A stretch of 64,000 bases of DNA from Geopsychrobacter electrodiphilus DSM 16401 (GCF_000384395.1 NZ_ARWE01000001.1:310001-374000); one strand, 5' to 3'; positions 1 to 9,029 are shown, counted from the first letter of the stretch. Numbers and translations: made by a program. The notes: generated by a model not told the origin, from the sequence alone.

Positions 1-138
1 GGCCTGCGCCAGAGTTCGCAACAGCTCCTGGCTGTCGCCGGTGCCGTCAATCGTAATCTGATTTTGTGCGGCGGCGGGCATTGCGAGTGTAAGAAGAAGT
101 CCTATCATCAATAACCCGTGAAACACTGATTGTCGCAT
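1..138 (-). CDS. secreted substrate-binding-type protein (N-terminal part, runs off the window)
   Basis: Only the first 46 codons are inside the window. They show a clear Sec signal peptide (MRQSVFHG, a hydrophobic LLMIGLLLTLAM core, then an AAA|Q cleavage region). The mature start, ITIDGTGDSQELLRTLA, resembles the start of periplasmic phosphate-type solute-binding domains. The ATG at 138 has a GGAGG five bases upstream. It lies 62 bases downstream of the sensor kinase at 201-1427 on the same strand, so the two may be cotranscribed. The signal peptide is secure. The binding-protein assignment is a weak inference from a short stretch. Confidence 0.6.
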   Translation of the reverse strand, partial: MRQSVFHGLLMIGLLLTLAMPAAAQNQITIDGTGDSQELLRTLAQA

Positions 139-200
139 GCTGACCTCCGATGTTTAAGTTCGAACGACAAATCTTCTGTGAAAATGAGACCGTCGATAAT

Positions 201-1427
201 TTACGCTGGTGACTGCACCCTCATTGGAACGACCAGAGGGAGGGTCAAGGTAAAGGTGGTCCCTTTGCCGACTTCACTGGTCACTTTGAGCTCCCCACCA
301 TGATTTTTGACGATGTCATAGGAGATGGTCATCCCCAACCCGGCCCCTTTGCCGATCTCTCTGGTGGTGAAGAACGGCTCAAAAATCCGTTTAAGGTTGT
401 CTGCCGGGATGCCGCAACCGGTGTCGGCGACCGCAATATAGATTTGTTCGCCGTCACACCAGGTCTTGATTCTGATTTCGCCTTGTTTCTCAATTGCTTG
501 AGCAGCGTTAAGTAGCAGATTGCCGAACACCTGGCTGAGTTGGTGAGGGTAGCAGGAGAGGTGGGGCAGTTCGCCGAAGTCACGTTGAATAAGGGCCTTG
601 TTTTTGATCCCGTTCCAGACCAGATTGATGGTGGTCTCCAGGCAGCGGTTGATGTCGGTAGGCTCGCGGTCGTTTACATCTCGCCGGGCAAGATCCTTGA
701 GGCCATCCACAATTCTCCGGATCTGATCAGTTCCCTCCAGAGATGCGGCGATGAGTTTCTGTCCCTCCGTCAACAGGTCATCGATTTTATGCATTTTACC
801 TGATACGGCAGCTGGGTCGCGGGCCTCATCAGTCGCCTGTTCCGCTATCACCTTCTCCTGAATGCCCGGCTGCCCGAGAACCTTGCAGAAATATGTGTTC
901 AGGGTGGACAGATTACTTTTGATAAAGCCGAGCGGGTTGTTGATTTCGCGGGCCACCCCGGCTGACAGCTGGCTGGTCGAGGCCATTTTGTCCTGGTGGC
1001 GGATCATTGCCAGGGATGTCTGGAGGTCATTAAGTGTCTGGCTGGCTCGCAGCATATAGCGCAACCGGTAGCCGAGCATAATTAAGTTGAAAGGTTTGGT
1101 GGTAAAGTCAGTGGCCCCGGCCTCATAGGCACGTTGAGCGGAGTCCACATCGTCCAGACCGGTGATAATCATCACCGGGACGTGTTCGCCGGCGGGTCGT
1201 TTCCGCAAGGCACGGCAGGCATCAAAGCCGTTCATGACCGGCATCATGGCATCCAACAGCACAGCTTGTGGCTGTACCTGGTCAAAGACTTCTAGCGCGG
1301 CTTCGCCGTTTTCAGCTTCGGCAATGATGAACCCCTCTTCCTGTAAAAACATGCACACCATCACCCGGATGGACGCATCGTCATCCACCACCAGAATCAG
1401 AGGACTTTTTTTTTCAGCGCCGGCCAA
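201..1427 (-). CDS. response regulator-histidine kinase hybrid with degenerate H box
   Basis: 408 aa. An N-terminal receiver domain (residues about 9-125) has the acidic pocket DDD, phosphoacceptor D59 in LLDAMMP and K111 in TTKPF. A linker leads to a dimerisation region (about 140-250) and a HATPase_c domain with N box ([10 protein letters not shown]), G1 (DTGCGIP), F (FEPFF) and G2 (GAGLGM). The H box reads GVAREINNP: the usual phosphoacceptor His is Arg160 (codon CGC; His would be CAC). The ATP-binding half is otherwise intact. The start is TTG at 1427, with GAGGAG seven bases upstream. No membrane segment is seen, so it is probably cytosolic. The gene order suggests cotranscription with the secreted protein at 1-138. 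Autophosphorylation in the usual way is not expected. Confidence 0.9.
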   Translation of the reverse strand: MAGAEKKSPLILVVDDDASIRVMVCMFLQEEGFIIAEAENGEAALEVFDQVQPQAVLLDAMMPVMNGFDACRALRKRPAGEHVPVMIITGLDDVDSAQRAYEAGATDFTTKPFNLIMLGYRLRYMLRASQTLNDLQTSLAMIRHQDKMASTSQLSAGVAREINNPLGFIKSNLSTLNTYFCKVLGQPGIQEKVIAEQATDEARDPAAVSGKMHKIDDLLTEGQKLIAASLEGTDQIRRIVDGLKDLARRDVNDREPTDINRCLETTINLVWNGIKNKALIQRDFGELPHLSCYPHQLSQVFGNLLLNAAQAIEKQGEIRIKTWCDGEQIYIAVADTGCGIPADNLKRIFEPFFTTREIGKGAGLGMTISYDIVKNHGGELKVTSEVGKGTTFTLTLPLVVPMRVQSPA

Positions 1428-1565
1428 TGTTCGCTCCTCATAAAAATGCCAATGGCGTTTTGCTTTTACAAATTCTCAGGAACAACGCCTTAATCCTGTA
1501 TTATTAGCATGGTTTTATGTCAATAGCGATTATGTAATGTTTGCTTTTGTGAGATTTGAAATAAA

Positions 1566-1594
1566 TTGACTTGCCGCGACCGCTGTGATAGTTG
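1566..1594 (+). promoter_or_regulatory. possible sigma-70 promoter of the aminotransferase leader
   Basis: TTGACT at 1566-1571 is followed by a weak -10, either GATAGT (1587-1592, 15-base spacer) or TAGTTG (1589-1594, 17-base spacer). A start near 1600 would give a short 5' end before the leader-peptide ribosome site GAGG at 1617. The -10 match is poor, so confidence is modest. Confidence 0.4.
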
Positions 1595-1628
1595 AGGCGG
1601 AGAGTTTTTAATCCGTGAGGAATACTGA

Positions 1629-1700
1629 ATGATCTTGGCAGCGGCGGCAACAGAGGCGACCATGGCGGCAATCGACCGCCGGAGACTGTCTACAGCCTAA
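1629..1700 (+). CDS. alanine-rich leader peptide (putative attenuator)
   Basis: A 23-codon reading frame starts at ATG 1629, eight bases after GAGG (1617-1620), and ends at TAA 1698. Its product, MILAAAATEATMAAIDRRRL followed by STA, has 8 alanines in 23 residues, including four consecutive Ala codons at 1638-1649. It ends 36 bases before a strong terminator hairpin that lies just ahead of an aminotransferase gene. Arrangement and codon content match amino-acid leader peptides that act by ribosome stalling. Alanine as the sensed amino acid is inferred. Ala codons are common in GC-rich DNA, so chance is not excluded. Confidence 0.6.
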   Translation: MILAAAATEATMAAIDRRRLSTA

Positions 1701-1766
1701 GCCGTTGTGAATCACAATTGAGCAGTTTTTATCAGGCCATGGACAGTCACTGTTCATGGCTTTTTA
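1684..1766 (+). terminator. attenuator: antiterminator strand and intrinsic terminator
   Basis: The terminator is a 12-bp near-perfect hairpin at 1736-1760 (arms GCCATGGACAGT and ACTGTTCATGGC) followed by TTTTT at 1761-1765. It stands only 27 bases before the aminotransferase ATG. Upstream, 1684-1692 (GACTGTCTA) can pair over nine bases with 1740-1748 (TGGACAGTC), and 1695-1697 with 1735-1737, which would destroy the terminator stem. A further hairpin, GGCGG/CCGCC (1664-1668/1676-1680), overlaps the leader-peptide coding region. These mutually exclusive pairings are the layout of a translation-coupled attenuator. The terminator itself is certain; the regulatory switch is inferred. Confidence 0.7.
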
Positions 1767-1792
1767 GCATCCGGAGATTCAGGAGAGAGACT

Positions 1793-3133
1793 ATGCGTAA
1801 CAATATCGTGCACATCGGGGCTGGCGAGTTAATCTACGAAATCCGCGCGATCGTCGAGATCGCAGAAAAGATGAACCGCCTGGGGATCAAAACCAATATG
1901 GAAAATATTGGCGATCCGATCGCCAAGGGGGAAAAAATCCCGCAGTGGATGAAGAAGATCGTTGCCGATCTGGCGATGCAGGACTGTTCTTACGGGTATT
2001 GCGCGACCAAGGGTCTGCTCGGCACACGCCAATTTCTGGCTGATTTGACCAACGCCCGCGGCAAGGCGCAGATCACCCCGGAGGATATCATCTTTTTCAA
2101 CGGTCTGGGCGACGCGATTCAAAAGGTCTACGGCCTGTTGAGTCGTGAGGCGCGGGTCATTGGACCGTCCCCCACCTATTCGACCCACTCTTCGGCGGAG
2201 GGCGCACATGCAGGGCAGAAGCCTGTGACTTATCGACTGAATCCGGATAACAACTGGTATCCTGATCTCGATGATCTGCGCCTGTCGGTGCAATACAATC
2301 CCGCCATCTCCGGGGTTCTGATCATCAATCCGGATAACCCGACGGGAGCTGTGTACCCGGAGCGGATTCTCAAGGAGATCATCGCTATCTGTACGGAGTA
2401 TGATCTGTTCCTGATCTGTGATGAGATCTATCACAACATTGTGTTTAACGGCGAAAGCACCAAACCGATCTCAGACCTGATTGGTGACCTGCCGGCGATC
2501 TCGATGAAGGGGATCAGCAAGGAACTCCCCTGGCCTGGATCACGCTGCGGCTGGATCGAAGTTTACAATGCCGATAAAGACCCGGTTTTTGCCAAGTATA
2601 TCCAGAGTATTCTGAACTCGAAGATGGTCGAGGTCTGTTCGACGACGCTGCCGCAAAAAGCGATCCCGAAGATTCTCAGCCACCCGGAGTACCCGCTATA
2701 TCTGGAGACGCGTCGCCTGCGCTACGAGAAATATTCAAATATCGCCTATGATATGTTGAAGCAGGTGCCCGGGCTTAAGGTGAATCGCACCAATGGTGCC
2801 TTCTACATGAGCGTCGTGTTCAAGGCGGGTCTCTTGAACAATCAGCAGTCGCTGCCGATTGAGAATGCTGATGTGCGAGCACTGGTCGATGGCTTGATCA
2901 ATGTCCCGGGCGTCAGCCATGATAAGCGCTTTGTCTATTATCTGCTGGCCTCGACCGGTATTTGCGTGGTGCCGATTTCGTCTTTTTGTACCGATGAACG
3001 TGGTTTCCGTGTGACCCTGTTAGAGATGGACGAAAAGGAATTTACCAAAGTGTTCAAGACTCTGGCCAGGGCGGTCGGTGATTATCTTTCTTCCGGCGAG
3101 CGGCGTGCGGCAGACGCAAAAATGGTAGACTGA
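1793..3133 (+). CDS. PLP-dependent aminotransferase class I/II (probable alanine-forming)
   Basis: 446 aa. A fold-type I aminotransferase: substrate/PLP motif IINPDNPTG, Asp in FLICDEIYHNIVF, PLP-binding Lys in SMKGISKELPWPG, and the following Arg in GSRCGW. The start at ATG 1793 has AGGAGAG nine bases upstream. An in-frame ATG further upstream at 1739 falls inside the terminator hairpin and is rejected. The next gene (glutamate-cysteine ligase) begins four bases after the stop, so the two form an operon. Substrate cannot be read from sequence alone. The alanine-rich leader peptide and terminator just upstream suggest the product or substrate is alanine, probably as an alanine or valine-pyruvate type transaminase. 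Confidence 0.85.
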   Translation: MRNNIVHIGAGELIYEIRAIVEIAEKMNRLGIKTNMENIGDPIAKGEKIPQWMKKIVADLAMQDCSYGYCATKGLLGTRQFLADLTNARGKAQITPEDIIFFNGLGDAIQKVYGLLSREARVIGPSPTYSTHSSAEGAHAGQKPVTYRLNPDNNWYPDLDDLRLSVQYNPAISGVLIINPDNPTGAVYPERILKEIIAICTEYDLFLICDEIYHNIVFNGESTKPISDLIGDLPAISMKGISKELPWPGSRCGWIEVYNADKDPVFAKYIQSILNSKMVEVCSTTLPQKAIPKILSHPEYPLYLETRRLRYEKYSNIAYDMLKQVPGLKVNRTNGAFYMSVVFKAGLLNNQQSLPIENADVRALVDGLINVPGVSHDKRFVYYLLASTGICVVPISSFCTDERGFRVTLLEMDEKEFTKVFKTLARAVGDYLSSGERRAADAKMVD

Positions 3134-3137
3134 CCGC

Positions 3138-4499
3138 ATGAGAAATTTTGCTGCCAATCAACTGATCTCTTCTCGTGACGACCTGCTCGCTTACCTGCGC
3201 TCTGGGGCGCGTCCCCGTGAAGACTGGGGGATCGGCCTGGAGACAGAAAAGCTGGTAATCGACGCTGGAACCGGCGAAGCGGCAAGTTATGGGCAGATTC
3301 GTGAGCTTCTGACCCAGCTTGATGGGACGGCAGGCTGGCAGGGGATCTATGATGATGAAGCCCTGATCGGCCTGCAGGGGAAGCGCTCCTCGGTGACGCT
3401 TGAGCCAGGGGGGCAGCTCGAGCTCTCGGGTCGGCTCTGTTGCGATATGCACTGTAACAAACGCGATCTGGCGCGTTACACCGCGCAGATCAATGAGGTT
3501 GCGCCGCGTCTGGGGCTTGCCATTCTTGGTTTTGGGATTCAGCCCTTCACCCCTTTGCCACAGATCGAGTGGCTACCGAAAAAGCGCTATGCCATCATGG
3601 GTCCCTATATGCTCAAGACCGGTGACATGGGGCAGCGGATGATGAAGCAGACCGCCGGGACTCAGGTCAATCTCGATTATCTGGATGAGGCGGATTGCGT
3701 GCGCAAGCTGCGGCTGCTGCAGTGGCTCGCTCCGGTCTTCTATGCCTTGTTTGCAAACTCCCCGTTACTGGACGGGGTCGAATGCGGCTATCTGTCGGTA
3801 CGCGGCGAGATCTGGTCACGCACCGATAATGATCGCTGCGGACTGATTCCGGCCTTTATGGAGAAGGGCGGATCCCTCGATGACTATGTCGCCTATGCCC
3901 TGCAGACGCCGCTCTATTTTTTGCAGCGGGGGGCAAGACTGGTCGATATGACCGATCGACGGATCAGCTTCGCCGATTTCCTTGAACAGGGCGCGAAGGG
4001 AGAGGTTGCCTGTTTGGGTGACTGGGATGTCCATCTCTCGACCCTGTTCCCTGAGGTTCGTTTACGCCCTCAGCTTGAACTGCGGACTCCTGACAGTCTG
4101 CCTCCAGATTTTGCGCTCGCGGTCGCGAGTCTGGTCAAGGGTCTTTTTTATGATGACCTGGCTCTTCAGCATGCTGAAGCTCTTATAGAGGATCTGAATT
4201 TAACCCGGAGACAGGAGCTTTATCGGGAATCCTGGCGGATCGGATTGAAAGCCCGTTTTGGTGAGGCAACTCTGCTGGAACTGGCGCGTGAACTCGTTGC
4301 GTTGGCCCGACAGGGGTTGGCCCGCCAATATCTTCAGGGGTACAACGCGGATGATGAATCCTGTTTCCTTGACCCGCTGGAACCAATTTTAAGGTCGGGG
4401 GAAACCCTGGCCGAGCTCGTTTTGGCGGGATGGCATGGCAGCCGGCAGCAGAAGTTGAAGCATCTGCAGCATTTCTGCGGCTATGCGTTTAAAGCCTGA
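3138..4499 (+). CDS. gshA: glutamate-cysteine ligase, plant/alphaproteobacterial type
   Basis: 453 aa. It belongs to the GCS2-like family that ligates glutamate and cysteine with ATP to form gamma-glutamylcysteine, the first step of glutathione synthesis. The N-terminal GIGLETEKLVID motif and the MLKTGDMGQRMMKQTAGTQVN region are characteristic. Length suits the family (about 430-460 aa). It begins four bases after the aminotransferase stop, so it should share the attenuated transcript. No glutathione synthetase (gshB) lies in the window, so whether the end product is gamma-Glu-Cys or glutathione is open. Confidence 0.88.
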   Translation: MRNFAANQLISSRDDLLAYLRSGARPREDWGIGLETEKLVIDAGTGEAASYGQIRELLTQLDGTAGWQGIYDDEALIGLQGKRSSVTLEPGGQLELSGRLCCDMHCNKRDLARYTAQINEVAPRLGLAILGFGIQPFTPLPQIEWLPKKRYAIMGPYMLKTGDMGQRMMKQTAGTQVNLDYLDEADCVRKLRLLQWLAPVFYALFANSPLLDGVECGYLSVRGEIWSRTDNDRCGLIPAFMEKGGSLDDYVAYALQTPLYFLQRGARLVDMTDRRISFADFLEQGAKGEVACLGDWDVHLSTLFPEVRLRPQLELRTPDSLPPDFALAVASLVKGLFYDDLALQHAEALIEDLNLTRRQELYRESWRIGLKARFGEATLLELARELVALARQGLARQYLQGYNADDESCFLDPLEPILRSGETLAELVLAGWHGSRQQKLKHLQHFCGYAFKA

Positions 4500-4647
4500 G
4501 CCTAACCAGGAGACTGCACAGATGAGCAGTCCTTCTATGTTGATATGGACTCAGATTTTTGTGCGGGACTCCCTGTGAGAAAAAGCCGGCGCAACCCTGT
4601 ATCCCCCCTTGTCTTTTCGACGCGTTCCTGTTTCAATGTCAGCTCTC

Positions 4648-4688
4648 GACCGGGCGGAAATCCCTGACCCGGCGTTCTTTTTTCTTCT
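4648..4688 (+). terminator. intrinsic terminator between gshA and tkt
   Basis: A CCGGG/CCCGG stem (4650-4654/4668-4672) with a 13-base loop is followed by a run of Ts at 4675-4688. It most likely ends the aminotransferase-gshA transcript. Only about 50 bases separate it from the tkt start codon, so a promoter for tkt must overlap it or lie upstream. Confidence 0.7.
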
Positions 4689-4739
4689 TATGAAGTGATA
4701 AGAGTCGTTCGAACGCAGCCGCCCAACAAAGGAGTTTTC

Positions 4740-6731
4740 ATGCTGCCGAAAGAATTTACTGCCCCCATCGTCAAAGAATCGATCAATACCATTCGCTTGC
4801 TGGCGGCTGATGCCGTTGAAAAGGCCAACTCCGGCCATCCCGGAACGCCCATGGAAGCGGCCCCGATCGCCTACCTGCTGTTTAACCGTCATCTGCGACA
4901 TAATCCGGCCAATCCGAACTGGGCCGGGCGTGATCGGTTTGTGCTCTCGTGCGGACATGCGTCAGCCCTGATCTACAGTATGCTGCATCTGAGCGGTTAC
5001 GATCTGTCGCTGGATGATCTGCGGAATTTTCGTCAAGCAGGGAGCAAGACCCCAGGGCATCCCGAGTTCGGACATACACCCGGCGTCGAGACAACTACGG
5101 GTCCTCTGGGTCAGGGGGTGGCCGTGGCCGTCGGGATGGCAATGGGGGCGCAATTTCTGGCGCAACAGGTCGATGTTGAGCTGTTTGATTACCGAACCTG
5201 GGTGATCTGCAGTGACGGCGATCTGATGGAAGGGGTGTCGTCTGAGGCTTCTTCACTGGCAGGCCACCTGAAACTCGGCAATCTTAATTATATCTACCTG
5301 GACAACAAGATCACCATCGAAGGGGATACCTCTCTGGCTTTCAGCGAAGATGTCGGCACACGCTATCTGGCCTATGGCTGGCATGTGCAGCGGGTCGAAG
5401 GGGAGAATCTGGCCGAGATCGATACTGCGATGGAGCGTGCCAAAAATGACTCCCGTCCGTCACTGATCATCGCCCGTACGCATATCGGGATCGGGGCGCC
5501 AAACAAGCATGATAGCCACGAAGCCCACGGTGCACCCCTGGGCGCCGATGAACTGGCACTGACCAAACTGGCCTATGGCCGGGATCCCAAAGAGTGTTTC
5601 GTGGTGCCGGAGGGCGTGGCCGAGCATATGCGCGGTTCGCTGGCGCGTGGCGCTGAGGAGGAGGCCGTCTGGAACAAACAACTGACCCTGAAAAAATCGA
5701 TTCCGGCGGTCGCTGCCTGGCTGGACGTCGCCGATGGCGAACTGCCGGCAGGCTGGGGGACTGAATTGCCGGTCTTTACTCCTGCGGATGGCGCCAAGGC
5801 GACCCGCCAAGTCAGCGGAGCCGTGATTCAGGCTCTTGCCAAAAAGATACCGTTGCTGCTCGGCGGGTCGGCCGATCTGGCGCCGTCGAACAATACCGAA
5901 ATCAAAGGTGCTACATCCTGGCTCCCTGGGAAAAGTGGCCGAAATATCCACTACGGCATTCGTGAGCATGCCATGGGTTCGATCATGAATGGTTTAACCC
6001 ACACACCCGGGATCATCCCGTTTGCCGGGACCTTTTTTGTGTTTGCCGACTATATGCGCCCCCCAATCCGTCTGGCGGCGATGATGGGACTGGCTCCGAT
6101 CTACGTCATGACTCACGACTCTATCGGTCTGGGGGAGGATGGCCCGACCCATCAGCCGGTGGAGCATCTGGCCAGTTTGCGGGCGATGCCGAACCTGACC
6201 GTGATCCGTCCGGCCGACGCCAACGAGACTGTCGAAGCCTGGAAGGCGGCGATCGCCAATCGTAAGGGGCCGACCATGCTGGTCCTGACCCGGCAGGGGC
6301 TGCCCACTGTTGATCGCGCGGTTTATGGTGCGGCCAGCGGTCTGCAACAAGGCGGCTACGTGCTGGCGGCGGAAGAGGGCGAACTACAGATGATTTTGAT
6401 CGCCACCGGCTCCGAAGTCCAGCATGCAATGGCAGCACGCGCAGCCCTGCAGGCCGATGGGATCGGGACGCGTGTCGTCTCGCTGCCCAGCTGGGAGCTT
6501 TTCGAGACCCAGGCGCAGGCCTATCGTGATGCGGTGCTGCCGCCAGCCTGTACAAAGCGGGTGGCGATGGAAGCCGCATCAACCTTCGGCTGGGAACGCT
6601 ATATCGGTTGCGCCGGCACTGTGATCGGGATGACCAGCTATGGGGCGAGCGCCCCCGCGGGCGAGTTGATGGTGAGGTTTGGTTTTACCGCAGAGCATAT
6701 GATATCAGAGGCCAAAGCGCTTCTCGGCTGA
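4740..6731 (+). CDS. tkt: transketolase
   Basis: 663 aa, full length. A thiamine-diphosphate enzyme of the non-oxidative pentose phosphate pathway that moves two-carbon units between ketose and aldose phosphates. The N-terminal [20 protein letters not shown] motif, the ThDP/metal motif [14 protein letters not shown], the pyrimidine-domain [14 protein letters not shown] and the C-terminal ATGSEVQHA domain are all present. The start at ATG 4740 has AAAGGAG six bases upstream; an in-frame upstream codon at 4695 lacks such a site. The gene stands alone between two terminators. Confidence 0.96.
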   Translation: MLPKEFTAPIVKESINTIRLLAADAVEKANSGHPGTPMEAAPIAYLLFNRHLRHNPANPNWAGRDRFVLSCGHASALIYSMLHLSGYDLSLDDLRNFRQAGSKTPGHPEFGHTPGVETTTGPLGQGVAVAVGMAMGAQFLAQQVDVELFDYRTWVICSDGDLMEGVSSEASSLAGHLKLGNLNYIYLDNKITIEGDTSLAFSEDVGTRYLAYGWHVQRVEGENLAEIDTAMERAKNDSRPSLIIARTHIGIGAPNKHDSHEAHGAPLGADELALTKLAYGRDPKECFVVPEGVAEHMRGSLARGAEEEAVWNKQLTLKKSIPAVAAWLDVADGELPAGWGTELPVFTPADGAKATRQVSGAVIQALAKKIPLLLGGSADLAPSNNTEIKGATSWLPGKSGRNIHYGIREHAMGSIMNGLTHTPGIIPFAGTFFVFADYMRPPIRLAAMMGLAPIYVMTHDSIGLGEDGPTHQPVEHLASLRAMPNLTVIRPADANETVEAWKAAIANRKGPTMLVLTRQGLPTVDRAVYGAASGLQQGGYVLAAEEGELQMILIATGSEVQHAMAARAALQADGIGTRVVSLPSWELFETQAQAYRDAVLPPACTKRVAMEAASTFGWERYIGCAGTVIGMTSYGASAPAGELMVRFGFTAEHMISEAKALLG

Positions 6732-6751
6732 GAGGTCGCCAAAAGACAGTA

Positions 6752-6788
6752 GCAAAAAGGGTGGCCCATCACGGACCGCCCTTTTTGC
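6752..6788 (+). terminator. intrinsic terminator after tkt
   Basis: A long inverted repeat GCAAAAAGGG...CCCTTTTTGC with an inner GG/CC step. The A and T tracts on either side make it usable in both directions. It lies 20 bases beyond the tkt stop. Confidence 0.85.
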
Positions 6789-7014
6789 GTTTGATCTAAC
6801 GTTTAAGGCACCCTTAAATTTTGTTCCTGATGCCGATATAACCATTTGGGGTTCCGGTTTGTCAGGTGCTGGGTGGACTGGGTTTCGTTTTGGGCTGATT
6901 TTGAAATTAGACCCAAAAAAACAGTCAACCGATGTTGGCAAGGACCTTATTTTGACGGCACTAGCGTGTTGTGATATCAGACCTTGAGGTCCAACGGCCA
7001 ACAGGAGTCAGCGC

Positions 7015-7524
7015 ATGGAGATAAAAGAGTTTTGCCGCAACCTTGATCGGTTGCTTGCCAGTCGTGATCTGCTAGGAGCAGGGTTGGCCCTTGCTGTGAA
7101 AGCGATCGGCCAGGGCCTGAACGTCAGCACGGGGGAGATTGCCCTGCTGCTGGCGGATGAAAAGGCCGAGGCCTTGCACTTTCTCTGGCCACGTGGCCTA
7201 CAGAATTCGGGAACCATCCCTTTCTCCAGTAAGGAATCTCTGGCCGCTCGGACCTATCGGGAGTTGGAGCCTGTGATGAATAACAATTTTTCCGTCACCC
7301 GCCATACTTCAATTTTTGAAGTGTTTCCGTTAAAAGAACAGTATGGACAGGCCCTGCCGATTCAAAAGATTCTCAGTGTTCCGATTCGAAATCGGGAGCG
7401 TTGTCTCGGAGTCTTACAAGTCTGTCGCAAGGCCGCCAGCCACGCCGAAGCGGGCCCGGATTTCACCCGCGAGCAACTTTTGGGTGCGGGACTGATCGCC
7501 CGGACGCTCATGCGTCATCTATAG
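7015..7524 (+). CDS. GAF-domain protein
   Basis: 169 aa, almost entirely one GAF-like sensory domain: an N-terminal helix, TGEIALLLADEKAEALHFLWP, a core with SKESLAARTYRELEPVMNNN, and the closing strand KILSVPIRNRERCLGVLQVCRK. GAF domains bind small ligands such as cyclic nucleotides or act as redox sensors. No output domain is attached, so it probably works with a partner protein. ATG 7015 is preceded by AGGAG. The ligand cannot be inferred. The following 215 bases up to the Sel1 gene hold no convincing gene. Confidence 0.75.
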   Translation: MEIKEFCRNLDRLLASRDLLGAGLALAVKAIGQGLNVSTGEIALLLADEKAEALHFLWPRGLQNSGTIPFSSKESLAARTYRELEPVMNNNFSVTRHTSIFEVFPLKEQYGQALPIQKILSVPIRNRERCLGVLQVCRKAASHAEAGPDFTREQLLGAGLIARTLMRHL

Positions 7525-7739
7525 GGGGGATGGATAAGGAAAAAGAGGCAAAAGCCTGCGTTGATAGGTTATACTTTACCCGAGGTAATTCACGGAATGC
7601 GGAAGGTTCAGCGCCTTGGGCTAAAACCCGCGAACTCCCTGAAGAGATCGCCGGGCTTGGCTTTACAGTCGGGTGTCCGTTTCGCCGTTGTGATGGATGA
7701 TTATAAGACAAAGTGTTCTTTTGAGGGGAAGTAATAGTT

Positions 7740-8840
7740 ATGAGTGGAATGGCGCAATCTCACTATCGTCTAGGCATGAACTATTATCATGGCAAGGGGG
7801 TTGATCGAAGTTATTCTGAAGCCCGGAAATGGTTTCGATTAGCCGCTCAGGAGGACTATCCGCGGGCTTATTTCATGTTGGGACGAATGGCCGACACGGG
7901 AAAGGGCTGTGAGCAGAATCCTGAAGAAGCGGTCTTCTGGTACCGTAAGGCAGCCGATAAAAATTACGCGCGTGCACAAAATCAATTAGGGCAGGCTTAT
8001 TTCAGGGGACGTGGTGTTGAGCCGAGTTATAATGAAGCCCTCAGATATTTCAGGCTCGCGGCTGCCCAGGGTTTTTCGGATGCGCAGTACAATCTTGGTC
8101 TGATGCACGCCAAAGGGCATGGGGTGCCCAAGGATTTTTCAGAAGCCAAACGCTGGTGGAGCAAGGCAGCTGAACAGGGAAACCCCAAGGTTCAGTTTAC
8201 TCTTGGGCACATGTATCTGGTAGGTAAGGGGGTCAAGCGTAATTATGGCAAAGCCCGGCAATGGTTCCGTCAGGCTGCAGACCAGAATTTTCCAACCGCC
8301 CAATATCATCTGGGCCTCATGTATGCGCGTGGTACCGGAGTACTACAAAATTTCACCGAAGCGTATAAATGGCTACAGAAGGCTGCCGAACAGGATTATG
8401 TCGATGCTCAATACAGCCTCGGGAGTATCCTGGCCCGTGGAAACGATGAAATCCGAGATCCTGGCAAGGCCTTGGTCTGGTATCTGAAAGCCGCAGAACA
8501 CAGCCACTTGAAGTCCATGGTTGCTGCAGGCCAATTGTACGCCAAGGGGTTGGGTGTTGCCTCTGACCTTAATGAAGCGCATCGCTGGTGGATGACCGCC
8601 GCTGACGCCGGGAATCCAGATGCTCAGTTCAATCTCGGGGTGATGTACATCAACGGCAAGGGTGTCGCACGCGATTATATGAAAGCTCGCAAGTGGTGGA
8701 CGCGAGCCGCAGATCAGGGTCATACCAAGGCACAATATTGTTTGGGAATCATGTATTCAACCGGTACAGGAGTTGAGCAGGACGTTGATGAAGCGATGAA
8801 ATGGAAAGAGGCAGCTGAACTTTGGGAGACTCTTGAATAA
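7740..8840 (+). CDS. Sel1-like repeat protein, ten tandem repeats
   Basis: 366 aa made almost wholly of ten consecutive 36-residue Sel1-like (TPR-related) repeats. Each follows the pattern xAQxxLGxMYxxGxGVxxDxxxAxxWxxKAAxQGx. Repeat seven is the most divergent (ARGNDEIRDPG). There is no signal peptide or membrane segment, so a cytosolic protein-protein interaction scaffold is expected. The start at ATG 7740 follows GAGGGGAAG. A companion enzyme domain is absent and the neighbours give no pathway hint, so the partner is unknown. Confidence 0.9.
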   Translation: MSGMAQSHYRLGMNYYHGKGVDRSYSEARKWFRLAAQEDYPRAYFMLGRMADTGKGCEQNPEEAVFWYRKAADKNYARAQNQLGQAYFRGRGVEPSYNEALRYFRLAAAQGFSDAQYNLGLMHAKGHGVPKDFSEAKRWWSKAAEQGNPKVQFTLGHMYLVGKGVKRNYGKARQWFRQAADQNFPTAQYHLGLMYARGTGVLQNFTEAYKWLQKAAEQDYVDAQYSLGSILARGNDEIRDPGKALVWYLKAAEHSHLKSMVAAGQLYAKGLGVASDLNEAHRWWMTAADAGNPDAQFNLGVMYINGKGVARDYMKARKWWTRAADQGHTKAQYCLGIMYSTGTGVEQDVDEAMKWKEAAELWETLE

Positions 8841-8894
8841 AGTCTTTCCAGAAATGACGCTGATGACAGGTTTTTGTTTCAGTTAAAAAACAAA

Positions 8895-8926
8895 AAGGGC
8901 TTACAGCTTTTTGTCTGTAAGCCCTT
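8895..8926 (-). terminator. intrinsic terminator of tRNA-Asn
   Basis: A 12-bp perfect stem AAGGGCTTACAG/CTGTAAGCCCTT. On the minus strand it is followed by TTTGTTTTTT. It starts eight bases beyond the 3' CCA of the tRNA. Confidence 0.9.
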
Positions 8927-8933
8927 GAATTAT

Positions 8934-9009
8934 TGGCTCCCTTTGCAAGACTCGAACTTGCGACAAGGTGATTAACAGTCACCTGCTCTACCAACTGAGC
9001 TAAAAGGGA
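8934..9009 (-). tRNA. tRNA-Asn (anticodon GTT)
   Basis: 76 bases read on the minus strand, starting TCCCTTTTAGCTCAGTTGG and ending with encoded CCA. The acceptor stem TCCCTTT/AAAGGGA, the D arm, the anticodon stem GGTGA/TCACC with loop CTGTTAA (anticodon GTT), and a T arm with GTTCGAGTC are all intact. The discriminator base is G. It has its own promoter and terminator. Confidence 0.97.
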
Positions 9010-9029
9010 ATAGCGTGTTGCGGGTTCGG

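Noticed and set aside
1718-1792. N-terminal extension of the aminotransferase from upstream start codons
   Set aside because: These codons lie in the terminator hairpin and lack a ribosome site; ATG 1793 has AGGAG and matches the family start.
7530-7700. 56-codon frame between the GAF and Sel1 genes
   Set aside because: The G-rich stretch is too close to the ATG to act as a ribosome site, and the sequence is not protein-like beyond a charged start.
7525-7739. Possible riboswitch before the Sel1 gene
   Set aside because: Has GGGCTAAAACCCGCG and other paired stretches, but the GEMM core (AAAGCC...GCCG) and other familiar aptamer cores are absent.
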